Assembly: GCA_001189345.1 (NCBI GenBank)
Contig: LFKV01000015.1
Coordinates: 1-64,000 of the forward strand
Source: Candidatus Paraburkholderia kirkii
GTDB lineage: Bacteria; Pseudomonadota; Gammaproteobacteria; Burkholderiales; Burkholderiaceae
DNA: 64,000 nucleotides
Direction: 5' to 3'
Shown here: positions 8,835 through 18,579 of the stretch, one piece after another
How positions within the stretch are numbered: the stretch's first letter is position 1
Layout: each line of letters opens with the position of its first letter
The notes under the pieces: generated by a model
Seen by the model: the letters and a program-made list of their open reading frames with translations, nothing else
Told to the model about the DNA's origin: nothing
Database searches by the model: none
Translations under genes and position numbers: made by a program

Positions 8835-9329
8835 ATGATCGACCGACTCTCCCAACTCGAATGGCGCTGGAAGCCCTTCGACGATCTCACGACCGCCGAG
8901 GTCTACGACATGCTTTCGGCGCGCAGCGCCGTCTTCATCGTCGAGCAGAATTGCGTTTATGGCGACATCGACGGGCTCGACGTCGACGCTTGGCATCTCC
9001 TCGCGTATGGCGAAGGCGGGAAGCGTTCCGCGCTCGCCGGCTATCTGCGCGTGCTGCTGCCGGGATATCCGAACGACACCGAGAAGAACGTGCGCATCGG
9101 CCGCGTGTTGACGACCGCGAACTTCCGCGGCCTCAAGTTCGGCAACGCGATGCTCGAGCGCGCGCTCGAGCACATCCTGAAGCAGTGGCCCAATGCGCCG
9201 ATCAGCCTGCACGTGCAGGCGCATCTGCAGCGCTTCTACGGCGCGTTCGGCTTCGTGCCCTCGTCGGGCATTCACGACGAAGACGGCATTCCGCACGTGT
9301 GGATGCGCCGTCCGGGCTTCGAGTCATGA
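8835..9329 (+). CDS. elaA: ElaA-type GNAT N-acetyltransferase
   Basis: 164 residues. It matches the ElaA branch of GNAT acetyltransferases: WRWKPFDDLTTAEVYDMLSA near the N-terminus, FIVEQNCVYGDIDGLD, the acetyl-CoA loop region IGRVLTTANFRGLKFGNAML, and FYGAFGFVPSSGIHDEDGIP near the end. The substrate is not known for this family. Start ATG 8835. Its last codons overlap the 3' end of the opposing ctaG pseudogene. Intact. Confidence 0.88.
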   Translation: MIDRLSQLEWRWKPFDDLTTAEVYDMLSARSAVFIVEQNCVYGDIDGLDVDAWHLLAYGEGGKRSALAGYLRVLLPGYPNDTEKNVRIGRVLTTANFRGLKFGNAMLERALEHILKQWPNAPISLHVQAHLQRFYGAFGFVPSSGIHDEDGIPHVWMRRPGFES

Positions 9330-10192
9330 AACCGTCGCCTTGGCGCCGGTGACGGGCGTGCCCGCGCCGCGCTCGCGTTCCTTTCTCAGGCGCGATCTGG
9401 CCGACAGCCGCATCCAGTGACGCAGGGCGATCAGCGCGCCGATCACGCTCATCATCGATCCCGGAATCCAGAGCAGCAGGCCGCCGATCTGCTGGTCGCG
9501 CATCGGCGTGATCCAGGTGAACGCGTGGCCGCAAATCGAGTAGATCGGGTAAAGCTCGTGCGGCGTGAAGAAAATGTACGCACCCAGGATGATCTGCGGC
9601 GGAATCGCGGCGATCACGATGAGAATCCGCCGGCCGGGCGCGGGCGGCGCGGGACGCGGATCGAGCACGAGCCACCAGAACAGCAGGCCGTCGATCGCCA
9701 TGCTCCAGTTCATCATGCGATAGAGCCAGCCGGTAGTCGAGCATCGCCTTGAAGTGGATCGGCGAGAGCAGCCAGAGGTAGATCAGCCCGACGAACAGCA
9801 CGACCGCGATCACCGGGTTGAAGACGATGTCGAAGAGCGCGCGCGAGGCGCGTCTGCGCGGCCGGGCGCAGCCAGCGCTGCCGCCACGCGAACGGCACGC
9901 CCTCGCGCAATGCGGTGCCTGGATACGACAGCGCGATCAGGAACGGTCCCAGATGATGCAGCACGAGCTGCTGCAGCCGGTGCATGAAGAACTCGTGCTC
10001 GAAGAAGTAGTCGAGCCGCGTATGCAGTGCGACATAGAGCGCGGACAGCCCCACCCAGAACGCGATGCGCCGCGACATCGATACGCGCACATGCCATGCG
10101 CCGCGCGTGAAGAGAATGCCGGCGACCAGCACCGCGATCACGACCGTCAGCGACCGCTCCCACGGATCGAGCCAGTAAAGCAGTGTGCTCAT
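9324..10192 (-). pseudogene. ctaG: CtaG (caa3-type) cytochrome c oxidase assembly protein, two frameshifts
   Basis: From ATG 10192 the frame reads MSTLLYWLDPWERSLTVVIA and conserved membrane segments (HEFFMHRLQQLVLHHLGPFL). The reading then moves to a second frame near 9840 (VVLFVGLIYLWLLSPIHFKA) and to a third near 9720 (MMNWSMAIDGLLFWWLV; YPIYSICGHAFTWITPMRDQ; LLLWIPGSMMSVIGALIALR). Each segment keeps typical CtaG composition, so the lesions are recent indels. The family is a multi-pass membrane protein used in copper-dependent assembly of caa3/aa3 oxidases. It follows a broken SCO1-type gene, so the pair is lost together. Confidence 0.85.
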
Positions 10193-10194
10193 CG

Positions 10195-10844
10195 TCAGGC
10201 GTCCTTCGCGTGGATCACGCGCTTCAGATCGGCCGCGATGGCGTCGACGGAATCGTGATCGGTGGCGAGCAGGCGCGTGACCGTCGGCATCGAAGATGTA
10301 GACGGCGGAGCTATGCGTCACTTCGTATGCGCCGTCCGGATCGCGCTTCTCCATCTGATACGCGACCCGATATCGCTGCGCGACCGATTCGATCGCGCGG
10401 TCCGTGCCCGTCAGGCCGACGGCGTGTCTGTCGTCGAAGGCGTGCACGTACGAGCGCAGCAGCGCGGGCGTGTCGCGCGCGGGATCGACGGAGATGAACA
10501 GGATGCGCGCCCGGTCGGTGTCCGGCCCCACGCGCTGGAGCACCTGCATGAGCCGCGCCATCGTTTCCGGACAGACATTCGGGCAATGCGTGTAGCCGAA
10601 GTACACGAGCGTGGTCCGACCCTCGAATGACCGTCCGGTGACGCGCGCGCCGCCGTCGTCGTCGACGAGCGAGAAGTCGAGATCGGGCAGATGGTCGGAC
10701 ACGTCGGTAAGATGCCAGGGCTCGGCGGGCTTCGAACACGCGGCGAGCGCGCAGAGCGAAACGAGCGGGAGCAGGGCGGCGCGTCGGCACAGACGCCGGG
10801 GACTGAAGCGCGAGGCTAAAGGAGAGGAGGAACGAAGCGTGCAT
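10195..10844 (-). pseudogene. SCO1/SenC/PrrC copper chaperone, frameshifted
   Basis: The core DLDFSLVDDDGGARVTGRSF, TLVYFGYTHCPNVCPETMAR, ILFISVDPARDTPALLRSYV and AVYIFDADG is SCO1-like with the CxxxC copper site (CPNVC). The C-terminus leaves frame after FDADG, about 10290, and should have ended at TGA 10195, four bases before the ctaG start. At the N-terminus a lipobox (LCALAACSK) lies in the core frame but no start codon precedes it there; a likely ATG at 10844 is in another frame. So there are at least two indels. SCO proteins deliver copper to the CuA site of cytochrome oxidase. Confidence 0.8.
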
Positions 10845-11145
10845 CGGAAGGTTCGGTTGCCGCGGCGCGCGCGGCCTGGTCGTCGGCCGCGAGTCGTCTC
10901 GAAAGCATCTCAAAATACACGCCTTTCGCGATTCGGCAGGCGCATCATCACGCTATTGCGGCGCGTTCGAGACGATTTGCCGCACCGGCGCACCCGATCG
11001 TGAGCGCGCCGAAAGGCGATTCGATAGCCGCGTAAGCCGCGCGCCTTTCGGGTTCGAAAGGCCTCGCGCGGTAAGATGCGCAATCTTCGTGCGCGACAGC
11101 GGCGCCGCACACGCCACATCCGGGCAAACCACAGGCCAAAGATCG
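10845..11145. other. Intergenic region, otsB upstream
   Basis: 301 bp between the SCO1 pseudogene and otsB. I see no gene, strong promoter consensus or repeat. It must contain the otsBA promoter. Confidence 0.5.
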
Positions 11146-11898
11146 ATGCAAATTCTTTCCGATTCCCTGTCTCTTGCCGAGACCGCCTTTTTCTTCGATT
11201 TTGACGGCACGCTCGTCGAGCTTGCCTCCACGCCCGACGGCATCTTCGTGCCGCGCTCGGTGCCCGATATCCTCGCGGCCCTCAGACGCGCGACCAACGG
11301 CGCGGTCGCCGTCGTGTCGGGGCGCGGCATCGACAATATCGACTCGTTCCTGCAGATGCCCGATCTTACCGTGGCGGGCCTGCACGGCGCGGAACGGCGC
11401 GATGCCAACGGAGACGTGCAGCGCATCGGCTTCAACGACGAGCGGCTGCTGCGCATGGAGCATGCGCTCGAGAAGGTCGTCAACGCGAACGCGGGCATGC
11501 TGCTCGAGATCAAGGGCGCGGCGCTCGCGCTGCACTACCGCAACGCGCCCGACCGCGAGCTGGCCGCGCGCGCGGCCACCGGGCGGCTCGTGCAGGAATA
11601 CGGCGACGCCTACGTGCTCCAGCCCGGCAAGATGGTCTACGAGATCAAGCCGAAGGACGTCGACAAGGGACGCGCGGTGCGCTCGTACATGGCCGAGTCG
11701 CCGTTCGTGGGCCGCAAGCCCGTGTTCATCGGCGACGATCTCACCGACGAGAAAGGCTTCGCCGTCGTCAACGAATTCGACGGGCTCTCGGTGAAGGTCG
11801 GCCAGGGCGACACGGTGGCGCGCGCGCGCATCGAATCGGTCGAGCTGCTGCTCGACTGGCTGCAGGTTATCTCGGGCACGGCGGGGAAGCACGCGTGA
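11146..11898 (+). CDS. otsB: Trehalose-6-phosphate phosphatase
   Basis: 250 residues from ATG 11146 ([10 protein letters not shown]); a longer frame from 11089 lacks family similarity. HAD-superfamily motifs are present: motif [12 protein letters not shown] with Asp18 and Asp20, motif II VVSGRG, and motif [20 protein letters not shown]. It dephosphorylates trehalose-6-phosphate, the last step of the OtsAB osmolyte pathway. The stop overlaps the otsA start (GTGA), so the two are translationally coupled. The adjacent otsA is frameshifted, but an intact otsA lies at 45199, so trehalose can probably still be made. Confidence 0.95.
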   Translation: MQILSDSLSLAETAFFFDFDGTLVELASTPDGIFVPRSVPDILAALRRATNGAVAVVSGRGIDNIDSFLQMPDLTVAGLHGAERRDANGDVQRIGFNDERLLRMEHALEKVVNANAGMLLEIKGAALALHYRNAPDRELAARAATGRLVQEYGDAYVLQPGKMVYEIKPKDVDKGRAVRSYMAESPFVGRKPVFIGDDLTDEKGFAVVNEFDGLSVKVGQGDTVARARIESVELLLDWLQVISGTAGKHA

Positions 11899-13278
11899 GC
11901 CGGCTCATCATCGTTTCGAACCGCGTCGCGCCGATTTCCGAAGGCGGGCCCGCGGCGGGCGGCCTCGCGGTCGGCGTGTACGACGCGCTCAAGGAAACCG
12001 GCGGCATGTGGTTCGGCTGGAGCGGCGACGTGTTCGCAACGCCGCCCGACGGCATCACGCTGGAAGAGCACGGGCCGGTGACCTTCGCGACCATCGGCCT
12101 CGTGCGGCGCGACTACGACCAGTACTACCGCGGCTTTTCCAGCGCGACGCTCTGGCCTGCGTTCCACTATCGCCCGGACCTGATCGAGTTCGATCGCCAC
12201 GAATACGACGGCTATTGCCGCGTGAACCGGTGGCTGGCCGCGCAGCTCGCGCCGCTGCTCAAGCCCGACGACGTGATCTGGGTGCACGACTATCATCTGA
12301 TTCCGTTCGCGCAGGCGCTGCGCGCGCTGGGCGTTCGCAATCGCATCGGCTTCTTTCTGCATATTCCGTTTCCCGCGCCGCAGATTCTCCTGAGCGTGCC
12401 GCGTCATCGCGAGCTCATGGAAGCGCTGTGCGCATTCGATCTGCTCGGCTTTCAGACCGGACCCGATCTGCGCGCGTTCTGCGATTACATTGAGACGGAA
12501 GCGGGCGGCACGCTCGGCCGGGATGACGCGCAGCCGGTCGAGATCCGCGCCTTCGGCCAGACGCTGCGCGCGGCCGCCTATCCGATCGGCGTCTATCCCG
12601 ACGAAATCGCCGCGCTCGCGAAAGATTGCGAGGACGGGCACGGCGTGCAGATCGTCAAGGCGACGCTGCACGAACGCAAGCTCGTGATGAGCGTCGATCG
12701 TCTGGACTATTCGAAGGGTCTCGTCGAGCATTTTCGCGCGTTCGAGCGGCTGATCGAGCACGATCCGCATCAGCGCAACAACGTGTCGTTCCTGCAGATC
12801 GCGCCACCCACGCGCAGCGACGTCGACGCCTATCGCGACATCCGTCTGCAGCTCGAGGCGGAATCGGGCCGCATCAACGGACGCTACACCGAGCTCGACT
12901 GGACGCCGATCCGCTATATCCTGGCAATACGAGCAGCCGGTGCTGGCCGCGTTGTTCTGCGAGGCGCACGTGGGACTCGTCACGCCGCTGCGCGACGGCA
13001 TGAATCTCGTGGCGAAGGAATACGTGTCGGCGCAGGATCCCGACGATCCCGGTGTGCTCGTGCTGTCGCAGTTCGCGGGCGCGGCGCGCGAGCTGACGGC
13101 CGCGCTGATCGTCAATCCGCTCGACATCGACGGCATGGCCGACGACGCGCTCGCCACGGTGCTCAGGATGCCGCTGGCGGAGCGCAAGGCGCGCTACGCC
13201 GAGATGTACGAACAATTGCGCGAGAACAACGTGTCGGTGTGGCGCGACAACTTCCTGCGGGACCTGAAAACGGCCTGA
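11895..13278 (+). pseudogene. otsA: Trehalose-6-phosphate synthase copy 1, single frameshift
   Basis: Starts GTG 11895 and reads a normal GT20 synthase: [89 protein letters not shown]. At about 12924 one extra base shifts the frame. The rest ([40 protein letters not shown]) continues in the next frame to TGA 13278. The C-terminal GT-B lobe is therefore lost. The paralogue at 45199 is intact, so selection on this copy may be relaxed. Only one lesion is visible, which suggests recent inactivation or a sequencing error. Confidence 0.85.
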
Positions 13279-13294
13279 TCGCCGCGCAGGCATG

Positions 13295-13331
13295 AAAAAA
13301 GCCGCGTTCCCTTCGGATACGCGGCTTTTTC
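13295..13331. terminator. Bidirectional intrinsic terminator
   Basis: aaaaaagccgcg pairs with cgcggcttttt across a 13-nt loop. It has T-runs on both strands and lies between the convergent otsA and ABC-exporter genes. Confidence 0.9.
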
Positions 13332-13345
13332 GTCGTTTCGACGCC

Positions 13346-15169
13346 TCAGGCCGGCTGCTTGTGCGGCGTTGCGACGATCGAGGGCAGCTTGCCGTGCTGC
13401 TTCGCGAGCAGTTCGCGATAGAGCCCCGGGCGTTCGCGCAATTCTTGCGGCGAGCCGTCGTCGATCACCTTGCCCGCGCTCATCACGATGATGCGGTCGA
13501 AGTTCTGCAGCGTCGACAGACGGTGCGCGATAGCGATCACGGTGCGGCCGACCATCAGCCGGTCGAGCGCCTGCTGGATGGCTTCTTCCGATGCACTGTC
13601 GAGCGCCGACGTGGCTTCGTCGAGCAGGAGAATCGGCGCGTTCTTGAGGATCGCGCGCGCGATCGCGATGCGCTGGCGCTGGCCGCCGGAAAGCTTCACG
13701 CCGCGGTCGCCGACGATCGTGTCGAAACCTTCCGGCATCGCTTCGATGAAGTCCGTGCAGCGCGCCTCGCGCGCGGCGGCGAGCACTTCCTCGCGGCTCG
13801 CGTCCGGGCGTCCGTAGGCGATGTTCTCGAACACGGTGCGGTGGAACAGGGAAATATCCTGCGGCACCAGCGCGATCGCATGACGCAGGCTGTCCTGGGT
13901 GATCGAGTTGATGTCCTGGCCGTCGATCTTGATGCTGCCTTTCTGCGTCTCGTAGAAACGCTGCAGGAGCGCGAGCACGGTGGACTTGCCCGCGCCCGAC
14001 TTGCCGATCAGGCCGACGCGCTGGCCCGGCTCGATGTGCAGATGGAAGTTGTCGAGAATCGGACGGCGGCGCGGATACGCGAACGTGACGCCGTCGAAAT
14101 CGGCGCGCCCGCCCTGCGGCACGAGCTCCGTCGCGTCCGACCGGTCGGGCATGCCGTGCGGCTCCAGAAGCGTCTGCACGGCTTCCGCGAGACGCGCGAC
14201 GTGCTGCGTTACGTCGACGAGCGCGACGGCCAGATCGCGCGTGCCGTGCAGGATCGTGAAGCCGAGCGAGCTGACGAGCACGATGTCGCCCGAAGTCGCG
14301 CGGCCCTGCGACCACAGCCACAGCGCCCAGCCGAGCAGACCCGCCGAAAGAATCGCCGTGACGACCGCGTGGAACAGGCGCAGCTTTTCGAGGTACAGCA
14401 GGCTCTGCTGGCGCGCGACCATTTCCGCCTTCACGGTCGAGCCGAAGCGCTTCTGCTCGCGGAAGGTCATGCCGAACGTGCGCACGAGGGCCATGTTGCC
14501 GATCACGTCGACCAGTTCGCCGTCGACCGACGCCGCCTTCGAGGCGAAATTGTGGTGCCTCGCCGAGCCGCGCTTGGCGAGCCGGTAGAGGATCAGCGCC
14601 AGGACCAGCGACGCGCACAGCAGGCCGGCGGCCATCAGCGGATTGACCGAGACGATCATCACGATCGCGCCCAGCACCGCGATGCACGGCGGCAGGACGT
14701 TCCACGCCATCACGTTTTCGGTCGTGTAGATCGCGTTGGAGGTCGCCGTGATCCGGCTCGCGAGCATGCCCGGCTGTTTTTCGGAGAAGTAGGTTGGCGA
14801 GTGGCCGGAAAGATACGAGAAGAGATCGCGGCGCAGGTCGCCGGTGACGATCACGAACACGTGCACGCCGACCCAGCCGCCGACCCGCCACAACAGGTTG
14901 TCGGCGGCGATCAGCCCGACGAGGATCATGAAGGCGCCCCAGAGCGGGCCGGGGTGTCCGCGGCCCTGTCCGAGCACGTCGATCAGATGTTTGATCGCAT
15001 ATTGCGAGGCGAGCGCGCAGCCGACCGCCGCGAACACGCTGAAGAGCACGATGGCATGCGCGACGGGATGCCGGCGGATGAAGCGCATCAGGAACGCGAG
15101 CGGGCGATGCGCGTAGCTCGCAAGCTTGGCGTGGTACGCGTTACGCTGGGAGACGGTGAGTTGGTCCAA
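13346..15169 (-). CDS. MsbA-type ABC exporter, fused permease and ATPase
   Basis: 607 residues. Six-helix ABC exporter membrane domain (about 25-330) followed by a nucleotide-binding domain with Walker A GKSGAGKST, Q-loop LVPQDISLF, signature LSGGQRQR, Walker B ILLLDEATSALD and H-loop IAHRLS. Such half-transporters dimerise and export lipids, lipid A precursors or drugs; the substrate here is not shown. The start is taken as TTG 15169 because an in-frame TGA lies three codons upstream and the encoded N-terminus (MDQLTVSQRNAYHAKLASYA) fits relatives; the next Met is 27 codons further in. The TTG sits in a 10-bp tandem repeat. Confidence 0.9.
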   Translation of the reverse strand: MDQLTVSQRNAYHAKLASYAHRPLAFLMRFIRRHPVAHAIVLFSVFAAVGCALASQYAIKHLIDVLGQGRGHPGPLWGAFMILVGLIAADNLLWRVGGWVGVHVFVIVTGDLRRDLFSYLSGHSPTYFSEKQPGMLASRITATSNAIYTTENVMAWNVLPPCIAVLGAIVMIVSVNPLMAAGLLCASLVLALILYRLAKRGSARHHNFASKAASVDGELVDVIGNMALVRTFGMTFREQKRFGSTVKAEMVARQQSLLYLEKLRLFHAVVTAILSAGLLGWALWLWSQGRATSGDIVLVSSLGFTILHGTRDLAVALVDVTQHVARLAEAVQTLLEPHGMPDRSDATELVPQGGRADFDGVTFAYPRRRPILDNFHLHIEPGQRVGLIGKSGAGKSTVLALLQRFYETQKGSIKIDGQDINSITQDSLRHAIALVPQDISLFHRTVFENIAYGRPDASREEVLAAAREARCTDFIEAMPEGFDTIVGDRGVKLSGGQRQRIAIARAILKNAPILLLDEATSALDSASEEAIQQALDRLMVGRTVIAIAHRLSTLQNFDRIIVMSAGKVIDDGSPQELRERPGLYRELLAKQHGKLPSIVATPHKQPA

Positions 15170-15196
15170 TGGTCTTCAATGGTCTTCAATGGTCTT
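15167..15196. repeat. Three tandem copies of a 10-bp unit
   Basis: caatggtctt occurs three times without gap, starting at the TTG start codon of the ABC exporter and running into its leader. Each minus-strand unit contains AAGACCATTG, so changes in copy number would move or duplicate the start region. Confidence 0.8.
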
Positions 15197-16106
15197 TTTT
15201 GGTCGTAGAGCAGTTGAGCGTGTTGCGCCTTCGGGCATTGCCGTCGACGGATCGTCGCCGGCATGCGTTACGCCGACCGATTCATCGCGACGACGTCAAA
15301 CGAGCGACGCTGCGCCGTCTCCATGACTGAATTGTAGCCAGTATCTCGGAGAGGCAACGCGTCTTCGGGCATCCGATGTTCGGCACATGTGGCCATCCGA
15401 ACATCGCCACGGCGTACGGCGGGCTGCGGCGTACTGCTTGCGAGTCCGTCGACGAGCCCGTTCGAAGGGCATCGTCGCCGCCGGGCGTACGGCTCACTGC
15501 ATGGGCGCGCATTGTAAGCACTTTGCGCAACTTTTTGCGCCTGAAGTGCATGCCGACGCGAGCGCAGAATCCATGCAGCAATGGGAAAAGCACGCGCCGC
15601 GCCAGATACCGGACCGGAGCGCCGTTGATGCCGGCCGATCCGTGCGCCGGTCGCCCCGACGCTCGTGCTATCGCCCGGGCATTGGCGGAACCCATGCTCC
15701 AATGTAGAACAACCTTAATAAACAGGGGGCTTGCAAAGTATATCCCCCTTGTAACAAGGTAAATAAGTTGAAATGACTGCCAGCGCGGCCCTGTAAAAAG
15801 CTCCATAATTCGCTCTGGGTTTGTCCCTAGGGTGCCGACAGCTTTTTGCAAGTTCCGGTCAACCGCCCCGGCGGACATGCGTTTTAACTGCTGGCGCGCG
15901 GCATTTTTTGAGATATGGAATCGCATTTGCTTTGTCCGATCGCCAGCGCGGAACCCTGTGACCAGCGACCACGCTTTTTCACTCGAGCATCAGCCCTTGC
16001 GCTGCGGCCAGCGTGTCGCGGAGCGCTCTTGTCCGAGCCGAGCGATTCGCTCTCCAACGTCAACGCGACAGTAGTCTTAGCCTGATTTTTTTAGGAGTTT
16101 CACGAC
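15197..16106. other. 0.9-kb region without a recognisable gene
   Basis: No frame on either strand has convincing protein character. Its left part has a 10-bp inverted repeat (cgatgttcgg at 15374-15383, ccgaacatcg at 15397-15406; 13-nt spacer), a possible operator. The part around 15700-15800 is notably A/T-rich, with a short ggggg/ccccc hairpin, and could hold promoters. The glycosyltransferase ribosome-binding site (aggag, 16092-16096) is at the right end. It may be the decayed remains of a gene. Confidence 0.5.
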
Positions 16107-17171
16107 ATGCGAATCGCTCAAATCGCGCCCCTCCACGAGGCTGTTCCGCCGAAGCTGTACGGCGGCACGGAACGCGTGGTGTCTTATCTGACCGAGGCAC
16201 TCGTGGATGCAGGACACGACGTCACGCTCTTCGCGAGCGGTGATTCGCAGACGTCCGCCAAGCTCGAAGCGTTCTGGCCGCAGGCGCTGCGCCTCGACCC
16301 GACCATCCGCGACACGATGGCGCCGCACATGCTGCTGCTCGAGGAAGTCCGCCGCCGCGCCGACGAGTTCGACGTGCTGCACTTCCACATCGACTATTAC
16401 CCGTTCTCGCTGTTCGCGCGCCAGCCGGTGCCGTTCCTGACGACCATGCACGGCCGTCTCGACCTGCCCGAGCTGCAGCCGATCTTCAGCACGTTCAGCG
16501 ACGTGCCGGTCATCTCGATTTCCGACAATCAGCGCCAGCCGCTGCCGCAAGCGAACTGGCTGTCGACGGTCTATCACGGCCTGCCGGAAAACCTGCTCAA
16601 GCCGATTCCGAACGTGAAGCCGGGCTACCTGGCGTTCCTCGGCCGCATCTCGCCGGAAAAGCGCGTCGACCGGGCGATCCGCATCGCGCAGGCCGCGGGC
16701 ATGAAGATCAAGATCGCCGCGAAGCTCGACAAGGCTGACCGCGAGTACTATGAAGAAGAGATCAAGCCGCTCTTCGCGCTGCCGCACGTCGAGTATATCG
16801 GCGAAATCAGCGAAGCCGAGAAGACCGAATTCCTCGGCAATGCGCATGCGCTGCTGTTCCCGATCGACTGGCCGGAGCCGTTCGGCCTGGTGATGATCGA
16901 GGCGATGGCCTGCGGCACGCCGGTGATCGCGTTCAACCGCGGCTCGGTGCCGGAAGTGATCGAGAACGGCGTGTCGGGTTTTGTCGTCGAGGACGAACTC
17001 AGCGCGATCGCCGCCGTCAAGCGACTCGACACGCTGCCGCGCGAGAAGGTCCGCGCCGCGTTCGAAAAGCGCTTCTCGTCGAAGGTGACGGCTGCGAACT
17101 ACGTCACCGTGTACGAAGAACTGCTGCGCCAGAAGCGCCGCACGGTGCTGCGCGAAGTCAACGCGAGCTGA
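16107..17171 (+). CDS. GT4-family glycosyltransferase, copy 1
   Basis: 354 residues, a GT-B retaining glycosyltransferase. N-terminal KLYGGTERVVSYLTEALV motif, central LGRISPEKRVDRAIRIAQAA (start of the Glycos_transf_1 domain) and the E-x7-E nucleotide-sugar motif in EPFGLVMIEAMACGTPVIAF. Donor and acceptor are not predictable. A clear aggag site precedes ATG 16107 by 10 nt. A closely similar paralogue lies at 46880, next to the second otsA, so an otsA-plus-GT4 unit occurs twice in the window, pointing to an old duplication and perhaps a role linked to trehalose or stress. Intact. Confidence 0.88.
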   Translation: MRIAQIAPLHEAVPPKLYGGTERVVSYLTEALVDAGHDVTLFASGDSQTSAKLEAFWPQALRLDPTIRDTMAPHMLLLEEVRRRADEFDVLHFHIDYYPFSLFARQPVPFLTTMHGRLDLPELQPIFSTFSDVPVISISDNQRQPLPQANWLSTVYHGLPENLLKPIPNVKPGYLAFLGRISPEKRVDRAIRIAQAAGMKIKIAAKLDKADREYYEEEIKPLFALPHVEYIGEISEAEKTEFLGNAHALLFPIDWPEPFGLVMIEAMACGTPVIAFNRGSVPEVIENGVSGFVVEDELSAIAAVKRLDTLPREKVRAAFEKRFSSKVTAANYVTVYEELLRQKRRTVLREVNAS

Positions 17172-17212
17172 GCCAAGTCTTGCCGCCGAGCGCGGCATCG
17201 GCTGCAAAACAA

Positions 17213-17242
17213 CGCCCCGCGCGCCTCAAGGCGCGCGGGGCG
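17213..17242 (+). terminator. Strong GC hairpin after the glycosyltransferase
   Basis: cgccccgcgcgcc pairs perfectly with its complement across a 4-nt loop, 42 bp after the stop. There is no T-run, so Rho-assisted termination or transcript stabilisation is likely. Confidence 0.6.
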
Positions 17243-17395
17243 CTGCCATAATGGCATAGCACATTCGAGCATGCCTTTGGAGCGTCAGACCGCGCTACGC
17301 TTGTGAAACCTCTGACAACATCCGTAATCTCCCTATAATGACCGGGCTTCGCAACGAGCGGAGCGGCATGCATTGTACGTGGACAGGAGTTTCTT

Positions 17396-17515
17396 TTGGC
17401 GAGACCCAAGCAAACCAGCGCGAGTCCGGCTCCGGGCGGCGGCACCGTGTTCGCATTGCGGGCCATCGGACTGGTGCTCGCGGCGCGGTGGGCGTTCTCG
17501 ATGTCGCAGATAGGC
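17396..17515 (+). pseudogene. 5' part of an unknown membrane-protein gene, cut by an inversion
   Basis: An aggag site at 17385-17389 precedes TTG 17396, which opens 40 codons ([15 protein letters not shown], then [24 protein letters not shown]). The frame breaks at the AGGC at 17512-17515. Joining this end to the minus strand from 27405 restores a continuous frame (SQIG then YLSSLRAMTSSPW), giving a reconstructed protein of about 238 residues. Function unknown. The minus-strand part is at 26809-27405. Confidence 0.8.
17512..17515. other. Left breakpoint of a 9.9-kb inversion
   Basis: The plus-strand membrane-protein frame ends here and the minus-strand AMP-ligase frame ends at the same place. 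AGGC here is the inverted copy of GCCT at 27406-27409. Re-inverting 17516-27405 restores both genes in frame. Confidence 0.85.
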
Positions 17516-18377
17516 CCATCCAGACGGTGGGCACGCCGGCCGAATACGTGACACCCTCGGCTTCCATCAGCTCGTAGAGCGACTTGCCGTCGAGATCCTT
17601 GCCCGGAAACACGAGCTTCGCGCCGACGAGCGGCGCCGCATGCGGAATGCCCCATGCGTTGACATGGAACATCGGCACGACAGGGAGGATCGCATCGCTC
17701 GACGACGCGCCCATCGCATCGGGCAGCGCCGCACCGTAAGCGTGCAGCACCGTCGAGCGATGCGAATAGAGCGCGCCCTTCGGATTGCCGGTCGTGCCCG
17801 GCGTATAGCAGAGAAACGAGGCCTGACGCTCGTCGAGCAGGGGCTATTCATACGCGCCGTCGTGCTCGCCGATGAGGCTCTCGTAGCTCGATACCGGCAC
17901 GCTCATGTTCGACAGATGCTCGGCAATGCACGCGGCGTCGCCGAGCGCGACCCAGCCTTTCACGTGCGGGCATTGCAGCGCGATGCGCTCGACGAGCGGC
18001 CCGAAGGTCATGTCGAAGAAGACGTACGAATCGTCGGCATGATCGATGATGAACTCGACCTGATCGGGAAAGAGGCGCGGATTGATGGTGTGGCACACGG
18101 CGCCCATGCCGGAGACGCCGTAGTAGCACTCGAGATGCCGATAGCCGTTCCACGCCAGCGTGCCGATGCGCTCGCCCTCTTCGACGCCGAGCGCCGTGAG
18201 CGCCTGCGCGAGCTGCTTCGCGCGCTTCTCGCAATCGCGGTAGGTGTAGCGATGGATGTCGCCTTCGATGCGACGCTACACGATCTCGGTGTCGCCGAAA
18301 TGGCGCGCGGCATGGGACAGCAGAGACGACGCGAGCAGCGGTACTTCCATCATCTGGCCGTAGAGCGGCGACGTCAT
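17514..18377 (-). pseudogene. 5' half of an AMP-dependent acyl-CoA ligase, cut by an inversion
   Basis: From ATG 18377 the 288 codons encode the N-terminal half of a fatty-acyl-CoA synthetase: MGAVCHTINPRLFPDQVEFI, DDSYVFFDMTFGPLVERIAL, the P-loop region [40 protein letters not shown] and [15 protein letters not shown]. Two amber codons interrupt it: codon 34 (18276-18278) and codon 178 (17844-17846, where relatives have Trp before P-L-L-D). The sequence stops at the inversion breakpoint and resumes at 27406 on the plus strand. In relatives this gene would be divergent from selO, as here, but an IS5-family element now lies between. Confidence 0.9.
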
Positions 18378-18492
18378 GGGCGAGATCCTCGGACGAGTCG
18401 ATTGCTTGCGGATGTCGCGAGGCCGGGCTCCTGCAGGGCCGCGGGCGCGGAATTACAATATCGTTTAACTTAGAAGTAGTTTCAAAAAGATC

Positions 18493-18532
18493 TCTTAGGG
18501 GCTGTTAACCCGTCTTAGGGGCTGTTAACCCG
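18493..18532. repeat. 20-bp unit in perfect tandem at the left end of the IS5-type element
   Basis: tcttaggggctgttaacccg occurs twice in direct succession (18493-18512 and 18513-18532). The unit contains the probable left terminal repeat of the IS element, so the terminus is duplicated. Confidence 0.85.
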
Positions 18533-18579
18533 TAACGCAACCTGTTAACCTCGATCGTTGTGACAACAGGATCGAGGAG

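Noticed and set aside
13292-15208. 638-codon plus-strand open frame
   Set aside because: Antisense to the ABC exporter, which has all Walker and signature motifs.
15282-15926. 214-codon minus-strand frame as a real gene
   Set aside because: No recognisable motif, shifting composition and no ribosome-binding site; treated as non-coding.
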